Shown here: positions 30,615 to 42,014 of the stretch, in pieces
Layout: every line of letters starts with the position of its first letter
How positions within the stretch are numbered: the first letter of the stretch is position 1
Source of the DNA: Mesostigma viride
Taxonomy: Eukaryota > Streptophyta > Mesostigmatophyceae > Mesostigmatales > Mesostigmataceae
DNA length: 64,000 nucleotides
Assembly (NCBI GenBank): GCA_009746045.1
Contig: RPFO01000774.1
Span: forward strand, 184,001 to 248,000
Direction of reading: 5' to 3'
Position numbers and translations under genes: made by a program
Notes under the pieces: model-generated
The model's database searches: none
What the model was told of the DNA's origin: nothing
What the model saw: the letters and a program-made list of their open reading frames with translations, nothing else

Positions 30615-33600
30615 ATGGAGGATTTCAAGTTTCGCTATTTTGAGCTCGAAACAGCATTTGCTGGGGTAATTGCCGAGAACGAAAGCCTGAAACGGCAGCT
30701 GGATGATTCCCAGCAGCATTTGTTACATGAGCATAGGCGTGTATTGGAAAGCACCTCAACCAGCCCTTCGAGGATTAGTTGTTTAGCGCAGCCGCTCTCC
30801 TGTGCTAGAATACAAGAGCTTGCCACCGCCGATGATCCGACGATTGCTGAATTATCGGCCCTCGCCTTGCGGGCTAACAGGCTCGAGATGGTAGTGGCTG
30901 GAGCCAAGTTGGGTATTTGGGACTGGAACACGCAGACCAATGAAGTGGTTTTCAATAAGCATTGGAAAGCTATGCTGGGCTATGAAGAGCACGAACTGGA
31001 AAACAACTTAGAGACCTGGAAAAGAGTAAGTTGAAACAGTCAACTGGGTGGGCGCAGCTTGCTAATGGTCTGATGGAATTGCATGGTGTCCGCGCCCGTT
31101 CTTACTTCCAAATTTTGTGTGCATGTCCCATCCTCGCCAAATTTTCTTGTTGCCCTTCCGTCCTTAATTTGGCTTACACCCGGTTTAGACGCGTAGATCC
31201 TAGAGGCACACTAGTCGGGAATATTTTCTTTTCTGGCAGTCGCATGCACAACTTGGATATTGCCTTTACCCCCATCTCACGTTGTTCACAAAGGGATTGT
31301 CGTTGCAATTCGTAGTCACTTTGTGAAGGCTCACAAGGCAGTGATGAGGAATTCTGTACTCTTTAAACCTGTAGTTCTCCCGGCTCCCCTTCCACCTCCC
31401 GGTCCCTGTTCTGGGAATTCCTTACCATTTTACCATACTCCCCAATATTTTTGGAAGCTCTTTTGAACTCCATCTTTATATTTATGGAGGCTTTCCTTGT
31501 GGCCATTCCTGGCAAGCCCAACAGCCATGCCTGAATCCTTCTGGCTGATTGTGGAGGCTTTCCTTGTGGCCATTCTTGGTAAGCCCAACAGCCATGCCCG
31601 AAGGTCTTAACCCAGGGTTAATAGCCATTTCCGACTCGGTCCGTGCCCCCATGTGCCCAAGTGCGTTGTCCGTTCGGTTACTGCTTGCTCACTTATCCCA
31701 CACATGCTCCCCATCCCTCTTCGGGAAACCAGCTTGGGGAAACTCCATGCTATTGATGGAGCGCTCTTCTGATTCGATGGGTGCTCGGCACCCGGGGAGA
31801 AAAGGCAGTGAAATCGAAGGGGTGCAACAACAGGGGTCAGGAAAGGAAGGAGTTGTCGGATCAGAGGATGGGCCACGGAAGATCGAGAGGGGCAGTATGT
31901 TGTGGGGATGCAAGTCGGTGGAGGGGGCGTAGAGGCGTGGGGTTCGTGCGTTGGAGCATGCGACTCAAAGCCATCGGTTTTCATGGCTGCGGGAAGCTGT
32001 GCATGCTAACGTGTGCCCTCGGGTTAGTTCTTAGATCGCTCCACCGCTGATTTTACCCATGGGTCGAGTTTGTGGTTTGTATCCCATGGAGGGCCGAGGG
32101 CGTACATCCGTTGTCTACATCCGTTGTCTTGTGTCAGGGGCACTGTCCCAGGCAACTAGGATGCGACAGTTCACTCGCCATTCGTTAATTGGCCCTCGTC
32201 CCATGGTGTCAGATCCATGGAACATCTGTTTGTGGGGATGTTTTCCCGAGACCATATCGGCCAAAAACAGGTTGCGAACAATATTATTCTTTTTTCGACC
32301 AAGTCAAACCCTGGTTTAACATTCTATTGGGGGGGCGGGAAGGGGGGGGGGGGGGGGGAACGGCCAGGGTTTGCCACTTGTCTGAGGGTCCGAAAGCTGC
32401 GCCTCATGCTCGCAGTTGGAGGGAATATAACACACACCCTGAGCACACCCAGCAATTCATAAGTTTTGGCCCAACTTGAGGTACTTAACAGAACTTTATG
32501 AGGGGTCGGTTGAATACAGTTGTTTGCAATCAGTTTTTAGCCAGTTATGCTTTTCAACCCACGCCCTGTCATCGTCTGGTTTCCACAGCAGCTATCCGTA
32601 GGGTTTGGCGTGATGATGAGGCTACCGTGATATGTGTTTGTGATCTTTTAGCGCCTGTAGCTGGCCAGCAGCTGAGCAGGGACAGGCCCTGGAGAAGTAA
32701 ACGATACAGGGCTGATTTCGATAGTACCGGCTACGCCCCCTTCTACTAAAAAGAAGGATTCAGCCGTGTTCAGCCCGTCTCACGGTGCGAGACTGAACAA
32801 GTCTCGCGTGCAGACACGTGTGTAGTACTCCTACACACAGATCTCGAGTGATTTATCTAGTACCAAATCCGAAAGGCTTGCATCACTCCCCGGACAGGAG
32901 AACTTTTGCGGATGACTGTAGGTGTAAGTTGGCGATGCCATGGTATCCGGAGACGTCCGTCCTATAGTCAGCAAAATTGGTGCGAGAGGTCCCCAGTTCG
33001 ATTCCGGTCGGATTCATTTGCAGATCGCGTTTTCCGCGTTTTCCGCGGCCTGGCACTGAACGCAAAGGTTTTCACCTTTGCGGAGTGTCTGATCAGAAGA
33101 TACAGGGAAGTAAACGGTCTGGAGGATGGCATAGAAGAAGTTTTGCCATGAAAAATAGCAGCTTGCATGCAATGTGCCGGTGTGGTGAGCCTGGATCTTG
33201 GTGAGCTAGGGGGCTGGTGGTGGTGCTATTTGCAGCTCTCATGTATTTAAGGGCATATTTGCAAGACATCCTTATCCGCCTTCCTCTCACCCCTCCTCGT
33301 CGTTCCCCACCCACCCCCTGGGGAGGTGCATCCATTCCCCATCTCTCCTCCCCTGACATCCCCCTGGCAGGTGGTGAATCCGTTTTGGGTAGAGGAATAC
33401 TTGTCTCATTCCCTGTCGTTCATCATCCCCTGCCCCCTGCGGCTCATCATCCCCCCCGGTTGACCCCCCCGCCCCCCCCCCTCCCGCCCCGTTGCAGCTG
33501 ATGCACCCAGACGACTACGATTGGGTGATCGCCGAGCTTACGCAGCACCTGGAGGGCAAGACGACGGTGTACAGCACGGAGCACCGTGTGGCGCACAAGG

Positions 33601-33656
33601 ACGGCCACTGGGTGTGGATCCTGGACACGGGCAAGGTTGTGCAGTGGGATGCCGAG
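30615..33656 (+). CDS. Kinase exons 1-2: coiled coil and PAS sensor domain
   Basis: Residues 5-45 are heptad-like and charged ([20 protein letters not shown]). The PAS fold starts near residue 90 ([19 protein letters not shown]), continues with [11 protein letters not shown], and crosses intron 1 in phase 0 into [14 protein letters not shown] and [14 protein letters not shown] in exon 2. It ends in exon 3 with [16 protein letters not shown], the usual PAC motif. This is the PAS_3 type, which often binds small ligands or flavin or senses redox; no diagnostic cofactor residue (such as the LOV Cys motif) is seen. The exons are 30,615-31,025 and 33,498-33,656; the 2.5-kb intron between them holds a SINE. 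Confidence 0.9.
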
Positions 33657-36600
33657 GTGAGTCGCCGGGGGTTTGGGGGGGTAAGGGCGGGGGGTGCGGG
33701 GGGGCGGGGGGGGGGGTGCATGCGTGGCAGATGCCAGCAGCGTGGGTGGCTGTGCAGAAGTGCCAGCTTGAGGCATGCTTGACTCTGTCTCTGTGTCAAA
33801 TAGTTGGTGGAACGGAATCATTACTGCAGTGGTAGGGGGGTGGAAAGGGAAGGAGGGAGAAAGCAGGTGTTGGGTGAATCAGGCCCATGGGTGCTGCTCT
33901 GTTCTTGCTGCCTTGTCTATTACGCACAGCTATCTCTGGTTGCCATGGTCGCCGTCATGCATCGCGTTCTTTGGCCTTCAAGCTCGTGCTTGGAGGCCTT
34001 TCCCTTTGTTAATCTCCCACAGAGTGGACCCTGCACAGATGGCCAATGTGTCAAGCAGTGCCCTTTGTTTCTCGTGCTTCCCTGCCCGTGGCTGCGTGCC
34101 CTAAACCTGTGCGTGGGATGTGGGCTTTTTCTTGCATTGCGGTGTGAGCAGGGCAAGCCTCTGCGCGCGACGGGCATCCACCAGGACATCAGCTGGCGCA
34201 AGCAGCTGGAGCAGGAGCTGATCACCGCGCTGGACGTGGCGCAGGGCGCCAACAAGGCCAAGAGCGCTTTCCTCGCAAAGTGGGTGGTGTTCCTTTATAC
34301 TCATGTAACACTATGCGTCATCAGAAGCAGGGCGTCGGCATGGCCAAGAGTGCCTTCCTTGCAGAGTGGGTGTGGGCATGCCTCGCAGCATCCATGAGTG
34401 GACCAGCCTCATCGCACACACACAGAGGGACAAGTAGCCATAGGTTGGTTTCTTGTGTGATGCGTCTGGGTGCGCGCCAACGTGGTTGTTTCTCTGGCGG
34501 CGAGTTGCTTCTGGCTGCTGGGATGGATGCACGTGACCCTTTTTGGATCCGCATGCAAGTTGTGCCAGCTACCTTGGTGGTTCTTTCCCTTCTAAGCTGG
34601 TATGACCCGCTGACCCACATTTGTGCCATGACCACTCCCCTGATCCGCATTCCTCCCCCCGACAGCATGTCGCACGAGATCCGCACGCCCATGGCTGGCA
34701 TTCTGGGTGCGGGCACGCTGCTGATGGAGTCCCCCCTGGATCCGGACCAGGAGGAGCTGGCAGGGATGATTGTGGAGAGCACCAAGCTGCTGCTGTCGAT
34801 CGTCAACGACATCCTGGACCTGAGCAAGATCGAGGAAGGATACCTCAAGGTGGAGAATATCCCAATGGATTTGGACGAAACGCTCCTCCATGTCAACAAG
34901 CTCTTCTGGCTCAAGGCACACGAGAAGGGCATCGTGCTCCAGGTGGGCGTGCGGCAGCATGTCATCCCATGGGTGGACGTGAGGGGGAAGACGAGCACAC
35001 AGGCCATAGGAGTACATAGGAGTAGCCAGTAGTTAGGTGGCCATGCTGACATGTTCTGCGGGAAGGAGGGGGGGGAGAAGGGGGGGGGCGGTGGGGGGGG
35101 GGGGTGGGGGTGGGGGGTCAAATGCTTGCAATATCTAAGGTGTGCTGGCTATGTTGTGGTAACTTTGTGAACTGGTCATTTATGTGCACAGAGAGAGTGC
35201 TAGGGGAGCGTGGTACTGGGGCGGATCGAGGTGGCTCGACGTCCCATGCCCAGGTGTCCATCGTCATATCAGCTGGCTCTTGCTAAGCAGGATCTCTCTT
35301 CTGGGAGAGTGCCCATTGAAAGCATGGCCTTGGAACGGAAGCTCCAGGGGCACCACCCCCCAGCTCGCCGTGAAGTGATGCATGCATGCCCCCCTCAACT
35401 GATCCCTCCCCTAAATTGTGTTTTCTGCAGCGGCTTTCTCCCCCCCCCTGGTTTGCCCCTCCTCCCTGGTTTGCCCCTCTCCCCCCTTGGCTCGCAGGTC
35501 AAGCCACCTGAGAACGGGCGTCACTGGATCAAGTGCGACCCGACGCGTCTGCGTGAGATTCTGCTGAATCTGTACGTGGACCCACTGGCCCCGCTGGCAC
35601 CCTGGCATCATCGTTTGCCACCATGCGGCCTAACCTGGTAGCGGCACACCAGGCACGCCTTGAATCATGTTGGTGCTAGGCCACTTGGCTCAGCAAGGCA
35701 GAGCACGGTTTTTGCTGGCGCACGCATGAGACTTTGGTCGCACTTGGTGGTATGATAGGTCGCCATAAACACTTGTGAGACAACCCTGTGGTTGTGACTT
35801 TGTTTATTGTAGATGGGCATCACCGTTGTTTGAAGTGTCCTGGCACGGACCGTCCCGCAGACATTCTCTCCCTCAGATGTTGTGACTTTGGGGGCCCACT
35901 GCCGGGCAGTTGTAGGGCATGATGCAAATGTATGGTGTGCATAGGCTTGGGCAGTGTGCTCCCCCAATGGACTACCGGGCATCTGCTGGGAGGTTGTATT
36001 GCTGAGGTTGCGTCGCGGGGCCCTCTCTGGAGTCCTGCTCGCTGTGCCTGTAGCGCACCCTGGCACGGGTGTGATCGGGGCAGGCGTGCCAGTGTATTTG
36101 ATATCACCCGGCTTGTGTCTCTCGGCATGTCTCCATGGTCTGTTCGCGGAACACATGAGTTTGATCCAAGCGGTGGAAGCCTTGATGGACCTAGTGCCCA
36201 CTTGTGCACGCTGCACGGAATCTTGTGTCATCTTAGGTGGAGTCCCCAGAACCCTACTTTTCAACGAACACCGTGTCTGTGTGTGTAACCCGGCAACCCC
36301 GGCGTGCAGCGTGGGCAATGCCATCAAGTTCACCCACAAGGGCAAGGTGGTGGTCACCACCGAGCTGGAGCCCTGCGCCACCAGCACGTCCCCCCGCGCA
36401 CCGCGGTCTCAGCGGCGGTCTACCTCGCCCGCCCACACCGACGCCTGCAGTTGCCGCTGCTGCGCGGTAGCCGGGTGCTGCCTGGAGAGTGCGCGCGCTT
36501 GTACGCCCGACGGCACGATGGACTACGAGTCTCCCTGGGACCTGCTGATCCACATCACTGACACGGGCATCGGCATGTCGCCCGACATGGTCGAGCACGT

Positions 36601-39600
36601 GTTCGACCGCTTCCAACAGGCGGACAGCAGCACGGCGCGCATCTACGGCGGGTCCGGTGCGTGCGAGGCTGGGGGATGCCATCAATCGAATCAAAAGATC
36701 GGAATCCTGCCACTTTGGTTAGGGGAGGGGGGGGACCTTGCAAAGCGGGCCTAGTAGCAATAGACCGATTGTTCACGGGCCGTCTCCATGGGAATACATG
36801 GCCAGCGACCGCTTCAATATTTGTCAGCCTGTGACGTCATAGTGACGATCGACTGTGTAATTACTATTCATAAGTGCCTGTGGCCCCTTGATCCTGCTCC
36901 GTACGATCCAACTGATAATCGACGGTGTAATTACTATTCATAAGTGCCTGTGGCCCCTTGATCCTGTCCCGTACGATCCAACTGATAATCGACGGTGTAA
37001 TTACTATTCATAAGTGCATGTGGCCCCTTGATCCTGTCCTGTACGATCCAACTGATTATTGACTGTGTAGTTACTAGTCACGGCGTCACATGTCCTCTAG
37101 CAGGCATTTTTGGCAAGGTGTCTCTCTTCTGCTCCCGCCCTTGGTTCTTGTGCCGTAGGAGATGTCGTGCCTCGTGCTTGATGGGGGCACCAGGTGGGAA
37201 ACCTGGGCTCTGGGAGGATGGTCGCTGCATTGTTCGGTGGCTTGGTGTCAACTCTGCACAAGACGTTGGACATCGGGGTAGGTGGTTCAATAGAAATATA
37301 TACACTTTACATCTAATAATAACATTTATCTGTTTTCAAGGATACGAATCGAAGCGACATGGAATGAACACTAGCAGATGCTTACAACTTGAAGCACACA
37401 TACTGCTCTGCAGTGCCAGTGTCTGTCTGCACCTGAGCTGTGGGAATAGGCTCGCTGGGAATGGCATTGTCTGTGTGCACCCGCTGCCACCCCGGGCACG
37501 ATAGTTAACATGAAGCTGACGGCCGTCTTAACGCGGGATCTCGTGCAGTTACCTGGTGGTCCTCAAGTGTGCTGTGTGTTCCATAAACCTGATGGCCTTC
37601 AGTTGTGCTCATTCTTCCATAAAGCTGACGGTCCTTACATGTGCTCGCTCTTCCATTATCCTTAATGCTTCCTTCTGTCACCCAGGCCTGGGCACCACCA
37701 TCAGCAAGAAGCTGGCCAAACTGATGGGGGGTGACCTGCGCGTTGAGTCTGAGAAGGGTAAGGGCAGCACGTTCACGCTGCACCTGCCCGTAAAGCTCGC
37801 GATGCCGGCGCCCGTGACCACGGTCAACAAGAACGAGGAGGACCTCGCGCGCAACTACGGGCTGACCGCCATCCTGGCAGAGGTGGGTTCTTGCTCGTGA
37901 TGCTTCTCCACTTGACATTCCGCCACTTGGCGGTATGTTGTCCATTCAACGGTTCTCCATTTGACCCTTCTTCGGTCGACATTTCCTAACTCGACCGTCT
38001 ATCAGTTGATCGTTCGCCACTTGATGATGGTTGACAAAACGATTCTTCCCTTGTCCGTTCGAGCCCATTGGAACTTATTGTGTAGGGTAGTGTGGCCATG
38101 TGAACTGTGGCACCTACCCTGGTACCTGTGGCCATGCTAACTGGGGTTAGCTAAGCAAGGGTGAGGTCAGCAAGGGTGAGGTTAGGTAGGGTGAGGTCCG
38201 CAACGGTGAGGTTAGGTAGGGTGAGGTCAGCAACGGTGAGGTTAGGTAGGGTGAGGTCCGCAACGGTGAGGTTAGGTAGGGTGAGGTCCGCAACGGTGAG
38301 GTTAGGTAGGGTGAGGTCCGCAACGGTGAGGTTAGGTAGGGTGAGGTCCGCAACGGTGAGGTTAGGTAGGGTGAGGTCCGCAACGGTGAGGTTAGGTAGG
38401 GTGAGGTCCGCAACGGTGAGGTTAGGTAGGGTGAGGTCAGCAAGGGTGAGGTTAGGTAGGGTGAGGTCAGCAACGGTGAGGTTAGGTAGGGTGAGGTCCG
38501 CAACGGTGAGGTTAGGTAGGGTGAGGTCCGCAACGGTGAGGTTAGGTAGGGTGAGGTCAGCAAGGGTGAGGTTAGGTAGGGTGAGGTCCGCAACGGTGAG
38601 GTTAGGTAGGGTGAGGTCCGCAACGGTGAGGTTAGGTAGGGTGAGGTCCGCAACGGTGAGGTTAGGTAGGGTGAGGTCCGCAACGGTGAGGTTAGGTAGG
38701 GTGAGGTCCGCAACGGTGAGGTTAGGTAGGGTGAGGTCCGCAACGGTGAGGTTAGGTAGGGTGAGGTCAGCAAGGGTGAGGTTAGGTAGGGTGAGGTCCG
38801 CAACGGTGAGGTTAGGTAGGGTGAGGTCCGCAACGGTGAGGTTAGGTAGGGTGAGGTCCGCAACGGTGAGGTTAGGTAGGGTGAGGTCCGCAAGGGTGAG
38901 GTTAGGTAGGGTGAGGTCCGCAAGGGTGAGGTTAGGTAGGGTGAGGTCAGCAAGGGTGAGGTTAGGTAGGGTGAGGTCAGCAAGGGTGAGGTCCGCAAGG
39001 GTGAGGTCAGCAAGGGTGAGGTCAGCAAGGGTGAGGTCCGCAAGGGTGAGGTTAGCAAGGGTGAGGTCAGCAAGGGTGAGGTCCGCAAGGGTGAGGTTAG
39101 CAAGGGTGAGGTCAGCAAGGGTGAGGTCCGCAAGGGTGAGGTTGGCGAGGGTATGGTTAGCAAGGGCTGTGGAGTGGACAGTGGGCGGGCTTGAGGCAGC
39201 TTGGGCTCGGTCATCCCTGGCTGGATCTTGAGGCAGGGGCGAGAATAGAGGTTGTTTGTGCGCAAGCCTGCAACGGAAAAGGAGCGAACTTGGTTTCTTT
39301 TCTGGGCAACATCTCAAGTGTAAAGAGTGGGTGGGATTCTAAGTGTTGCTGGCACTCCATGTGTCGACCATGGAAGCCCCGGTGGCCCGGCCCACTTGTT
39401 GCGTGCACTCCGTTTTATTGTTCCACGCGCTGGTCTGGCCCGCTCCCTCTTTGTCCACGCTCCCTTTCCTTTTCTCATGCCCACTTGACGACACCTCATT
39501 GATGTTGCATCACCCTGTGGCATCCACCATGTGGCACTGCTCGCTTGCATTCGTGCCGCCCGCCCGCGTGCGTGCGCGAGTACACGCAGGACAATGACTT

Positions 39601-41060
39601 GAACCGCCGCATATTGCAGAAGATGTTTGCCAGCCTCGGCGTGCGCACGATTCCGGCCAACAATGGGGTCGCCGTGCTCAACTGCGTCAAGGAGTCGCCG
39701 GATCATGTCCTCATATTTATGGTGGGTGGTGCGTCTATGGCGGGTGAAATGCTTGTGGCAGGTGACCCCAGGGACTGGTCGCTGGTAGTGTAGTCGGGGT
39801 ACTCTGTCACAGCGCCACTGGTCACTGTTGTAGCTGTAGGGAGGATGGCGGAGATGCCTTACACACCCAGTCACAACCCGAAAAGCCACTGCATGTTTGT
39901 TTTTGCCACGACCGACGGACGTGCGGTTTGTGTTTGAACATCGAATTTGGAGGGATGTGCAGGGGAAGGGATGGGTTGAACAGATAACACGAGGCAAATA
40001 CCCTCCTGTTTGCTCCGTGGCCTGTGTACCTGGTGAGCCGACGGCACAGGTGAAATGGTTTGAAAACACTTGTGGGCGTCCAGATATACCCTTGCGATCT
40101 GGGCAGCAGCTCCTTGCCCCCCCGCCCGGCTGCAAGCATAGAAAGAGCCCGGCTACCGTTCACAGCCAGTCGCACGAATCATTGTCTCGCATGCACTCGT
40201 GTGTGCATTCCCCTTGCTGGATCGAGATGTCCCCATGTCGTGCCTGCCAATGTGTCTCCCGTTCCACTCCGTTCAGATTATCCCGTGCCGGCTATGGGAC
40301 AGAGTTGCAATGAGTGTCTCCCAGGCGCTCTAGCACTGATGCGTATCCCAGGCGCTCTAGCACTAATGCGTATCCCAGGCGCTCTAGCCTCTTCCGTAGC
40401 ATTGGTGGTAGGAGCTACGGCTTCTCAAGGGTAGGAAGGTCGAAGTCGTCAGCACTGTTTTAGGTGCACCTGTGGGCCAGCTGTCCATCTTGCTCCCGTC
40501 TGATATCGTGACATATTTATTCATCACCTGATGAATTCGTCGCATGTGTATCTGTCCCTTTTCTTTTCGTTTCTTGGCGTGATGGACGGATGCCTCTTTC
40601 AGTCACAAATTAATTAATGGATGCCTTTGTCGGTTCCCCGTCCTTCCAGGATATTCAAATGCCGGTGTGCGACGGCATCACCGCCACCAAGACGTTGCGC
40701 TCCAACGGGTACGGACGCCCCATCGTCGCACTGACCGCAAACGCCATGCAGAGCGACCGCGAGAGCTACATCGCGGCCGGCATGAATGGCACGCTGCCCA
40801 AGCCTTTCACCAAGGCGCTGATTTGCGCCGAGATCGACCGGCTCATTGCCAATCGCATCTTGGTTAAGGCATCTGAGTATCCCACCGGGGAGAACATGGT
40901 GACGAGCAATTCGTGGTGGATGATCCAACGTCCAGCAAACGGGTCCTCTTCGAGTTTGCGATGGCTTGAAAAGGGGCCGGGTCTAGCCAAGGCGCCCCCG
41001 GCAATACCGCGGATTGACTGGCCGCATGGAAGTGGCCGAAGCGAATTTGTGCTTCCGTGA
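30615..41060 (+). CDS. Hybrid sensor histidine kinase: PAS, HisKA, HATPase, receiver (nine exons)
   Basis: Nine exons join in frame into 711 residues: 30,615-31,025; 33,498-33,656; 34,152-34,279; 34,666-34,942; 35,498-35,571; 36,310-36,656; 37,686-37,882; 39,590-39,721; 40,650-41,060. Every intron starts GT and ends AG, and split codons restore family residues (Asn 233 before MSHE, Leu 350 before VGNA, Gly 466 in GSGLG). The ATG has a strong context (ACCATGG). The domain order is coiled coil, PAS, HisKA (His 236), HATPase_c, receiver (Asp 576). No membrane segment or signal peptide is visible, so the protein is probably soluble. Expected activity is ATP-dependent autophosphorylation on His and transfer to its own Asp, then possibly to an HPt protein. 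The gene stands alone among transposons. The 5' and 3' UTR ends are not fixed. Confidence 0.92.
31487..31600. repeat. Short tandem duplication in kinase intron 1
   Basis: GGAGGCTTTCCTTGTGGCCA through AGCCCAACAGCCATGCC occurs twice (about 31,487 and 31,551) with one or two differences. Confidence 0.75.
32711..33098 (+). mobile_element. tRNA-related SINE, full-length copy in kinase intron 1
   Basis: Starts GCTGATTTCGATAGTACCGG and ends CTGATCAGAA, flanked by GATACAGG at 32,703-32,710 and 33,099-33,106. It is nearly identical to the unit at 27,218-27,604, including the B-box-like CCAGTTCGATTCC at about 32,994. High identity and intact target duplications point to recent movement. Confidence 0.75.
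34152..34942 (+). CDS. Kinase exons 3-4: PAC end and HisKA dimerisation domain
   Basis: Exon 3 (34,152-34,279) ends [12 protein letters not shown] plus two bases. Exon 4 (34,666-34,942) begins with the third base of Asn and then [11 protein letters not shown], the H box with phospho-accepting His 236. It continues [20 protein letters not shown] and DLSKIE, the second helix of the HisKA hairpin. The donor is GTGGGT and the acceptor GACAG. Intron 3 carries a diverged duplicate of the end of exon 3 at 34,328-34,372. Confidence 0.92.
34328..34372 (+). other. Duplicated exon 3 tail inside kinase intron 3
   Basis: CAGGGCGTCGGCATGGCCAA and then KSAFLA-coding sequence with a GTGGGT donor repeats 34,242-34,286. 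Several differences are silent (AGC/AGT, GCT/GCC, CTC/CTT). A 35-base mini-exon (34,331-34,365) has plausible splice sites but would shift the frame if added to exon 3, so it is probably a relic or a regulatory exon. Confidence 0.6.
35498..37882 (+). CDS. Kinase exons 5-7: HATPase_c catalytic domain
   Basis: Exon 5 (35,498-35,571) has [12 protein letters not shown]; the N box LVGNAIKFT (Asn 353) is assembled across intron 5. Exon 6 (36,310-36,656) has G1 (DTGIGMS, Asp 434), F box (VFDRFQQAD) and the start of G2. Exon 7 (37,686-37,882) completes G2 ([18 protein letters not shown]) and ends in [11 protein letters not shown] and the linker to the receiver. All ATP-binding boxes are present. Between the N box and G1 lies an extra segment of about 55 residues (371-425) with nine cysteines, including CSCRCC and CC, not normal for the family. 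Confidence 0.9.
36851..37080. repeat. 70-bp tandem repeat in kinase intron 6
   Basis: Units beginning GTGTAATTACTATTCATAAG recur at 36,855, 36,925, 36,995 and, diverged, 37,065. It is non-coding. Confidence 0.85.
38156..39165. repeat. 30-bp minisatellite in kinase intron 7
   Basis: About 33 copies built from two 15-bp halves, GTGAGGTTAGGTAGG and GTGAGGTCCGCAACG, with variants (AGCAAGG). The last 200 bases change to a 15-bp pattern. The length keeps period 15, a multiple of three, so long ORFs on both strands are artefacts of the repeat. Each half begins GTGAGG, a donor-like string. Confidence 0.95.
39590..41060 (+). CDS. Kinase exons 8-9: receiver (REC) domain
   Basis: The acidic pair is Glu 531 and Asp 532 (ILAE joined to DNDLNRR). 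Exon 8 (39,590-39,721) ends HVLIFM, and exon 9 (40,650-41,060) starts with the phospho-accepting Asp 576 of MDIQMP. Thr 604 (ALTAN) and Lys 626 (LPKPF) complete the active site, so the receiver should be functional. About 70 residues after the last helix ([10 protein letters not shown]) have no recognised domain, and the stop is at 41,058-41,060. Confidence 0.92.
40318..40395. repeat. 29-bp tandem repeat in kinase intron 8
   Basis: TCCCAGGCGCTCTAGCACTA followed by ATGCGTA recurs about 2.6 times. Confidence 0.8.
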
Positions 41061-41640
41061 CATCCAGTAACCAGTGGCGGCGGTGTGGCTCTCACCCATG
41101 TATGGTAGCCTCATTGACGTATATACCTCCATCTCCCAACTCTTATTTCCCCCCTCACATCGTGAACATTTTTCTCTTTGTATATATAGTAGTATGCGTC
41201 TTTCGGTAGTGTCTGCATTTGCCACGCGTCTAACCAGCAACTACGTGACCTACGCGCCCCCCGGAGTGAGAGGGCCCGGGTAGTCATGAATTTGTTGGAA
41301 TGTTGGCGGTTTCAGTATAGTCCATTTGAATAATGTTTCTTATATTTTTTTCTGGCAGAGGACCTTATATGCGCTTGGGTGGCAGATGCGTTTGCAGCTT
41401 GACGTGCTGACAATGTGCATTGCCTAACACACATGTGGTGTGTGCACAGTGCTTGCCACCCAAGCGACAGGGCCAATCAAATGCCAATTTTTTTTTTATT
41501 TTATTAAGTGAGACCTTTTGGGGGGGCTGGGGAGTGCCAGGATTTTTTTAAATTTATTTATTTGTATTTTTGGGAATTGGGGTGGGGGCGGGGGCGGAAA
41601 TGTAGGCAAAATCGTAATTAATGCATATTCATTGAGATTA
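41061..41640. other. Downstream flank of the kinase, no gene seen
   Basis: Contains the presumed 3' UTR and AT-rich DNA with short homopolymers (41,490-41,500) and a G-rich stretch at 41,580-41,600. No ORF here shows a recognisable domain. Confidence 0.5.
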
Positions 41641-41689
41641 ATAAATGAAGGAAATGAAACCGGAATGCAACATAAGGATTTCAACTGCC

Positions 41690-41840
41690 CATGCAGAGCC
41701 AATGAGCCATACATGGCTTGCGAAGGCCATGCAAGTGGAGCTAGGCCGACACCGCCGCCTCCTCTTTGCTGGCCACGATCTTGCCCGCACAGACCAGTAC
41801 GTGAATGCCGATGTGGGCGCTAGCTGCGGGCGGGCTTAGG
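41690..41840 (+). pseudogene. LINE C-terminal fragment
   Basis: Encodes HRRLLFAGHDLARTDQYVNA, matching the RRLQLVGHLARTNQV region of the LINE at 18,832-19,251. It is a 150-base scrap followed by a TTAATTAA-rich tail at 41,873-41,915. Confidence 0.6.
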
Positions 41841-42014
41841 ACTGGCCAACAAGGTAGACACCTCTGGACAACTATTAATTAATTGATTAGTTGTCTCACT
41901 TCATTAATTAAACTCGTGCTCGGGACCGTTGGGGAGCTAGTCACGGAGCATTAAACCCGATTCTCTGCGTTTATTGCTGCCATTCGTCGACTGTATGAGG
42001 GCTCACAGGCAGTA

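Noticed and set aside
38147-39317. ORFs of 356-388 codons on both strands
   Set aside because: A product of the 30-bp minisatellite inside kinase intron 7. The period is a multiple of three, so frames stay open by chance.
30615-41060. Bacterial contamination as the source of the histidine kinase
   Set aside because: Eight GT-AG introns with restored split codons interrupt the frame, one holding a SINE shared with the neighbouring DNA.
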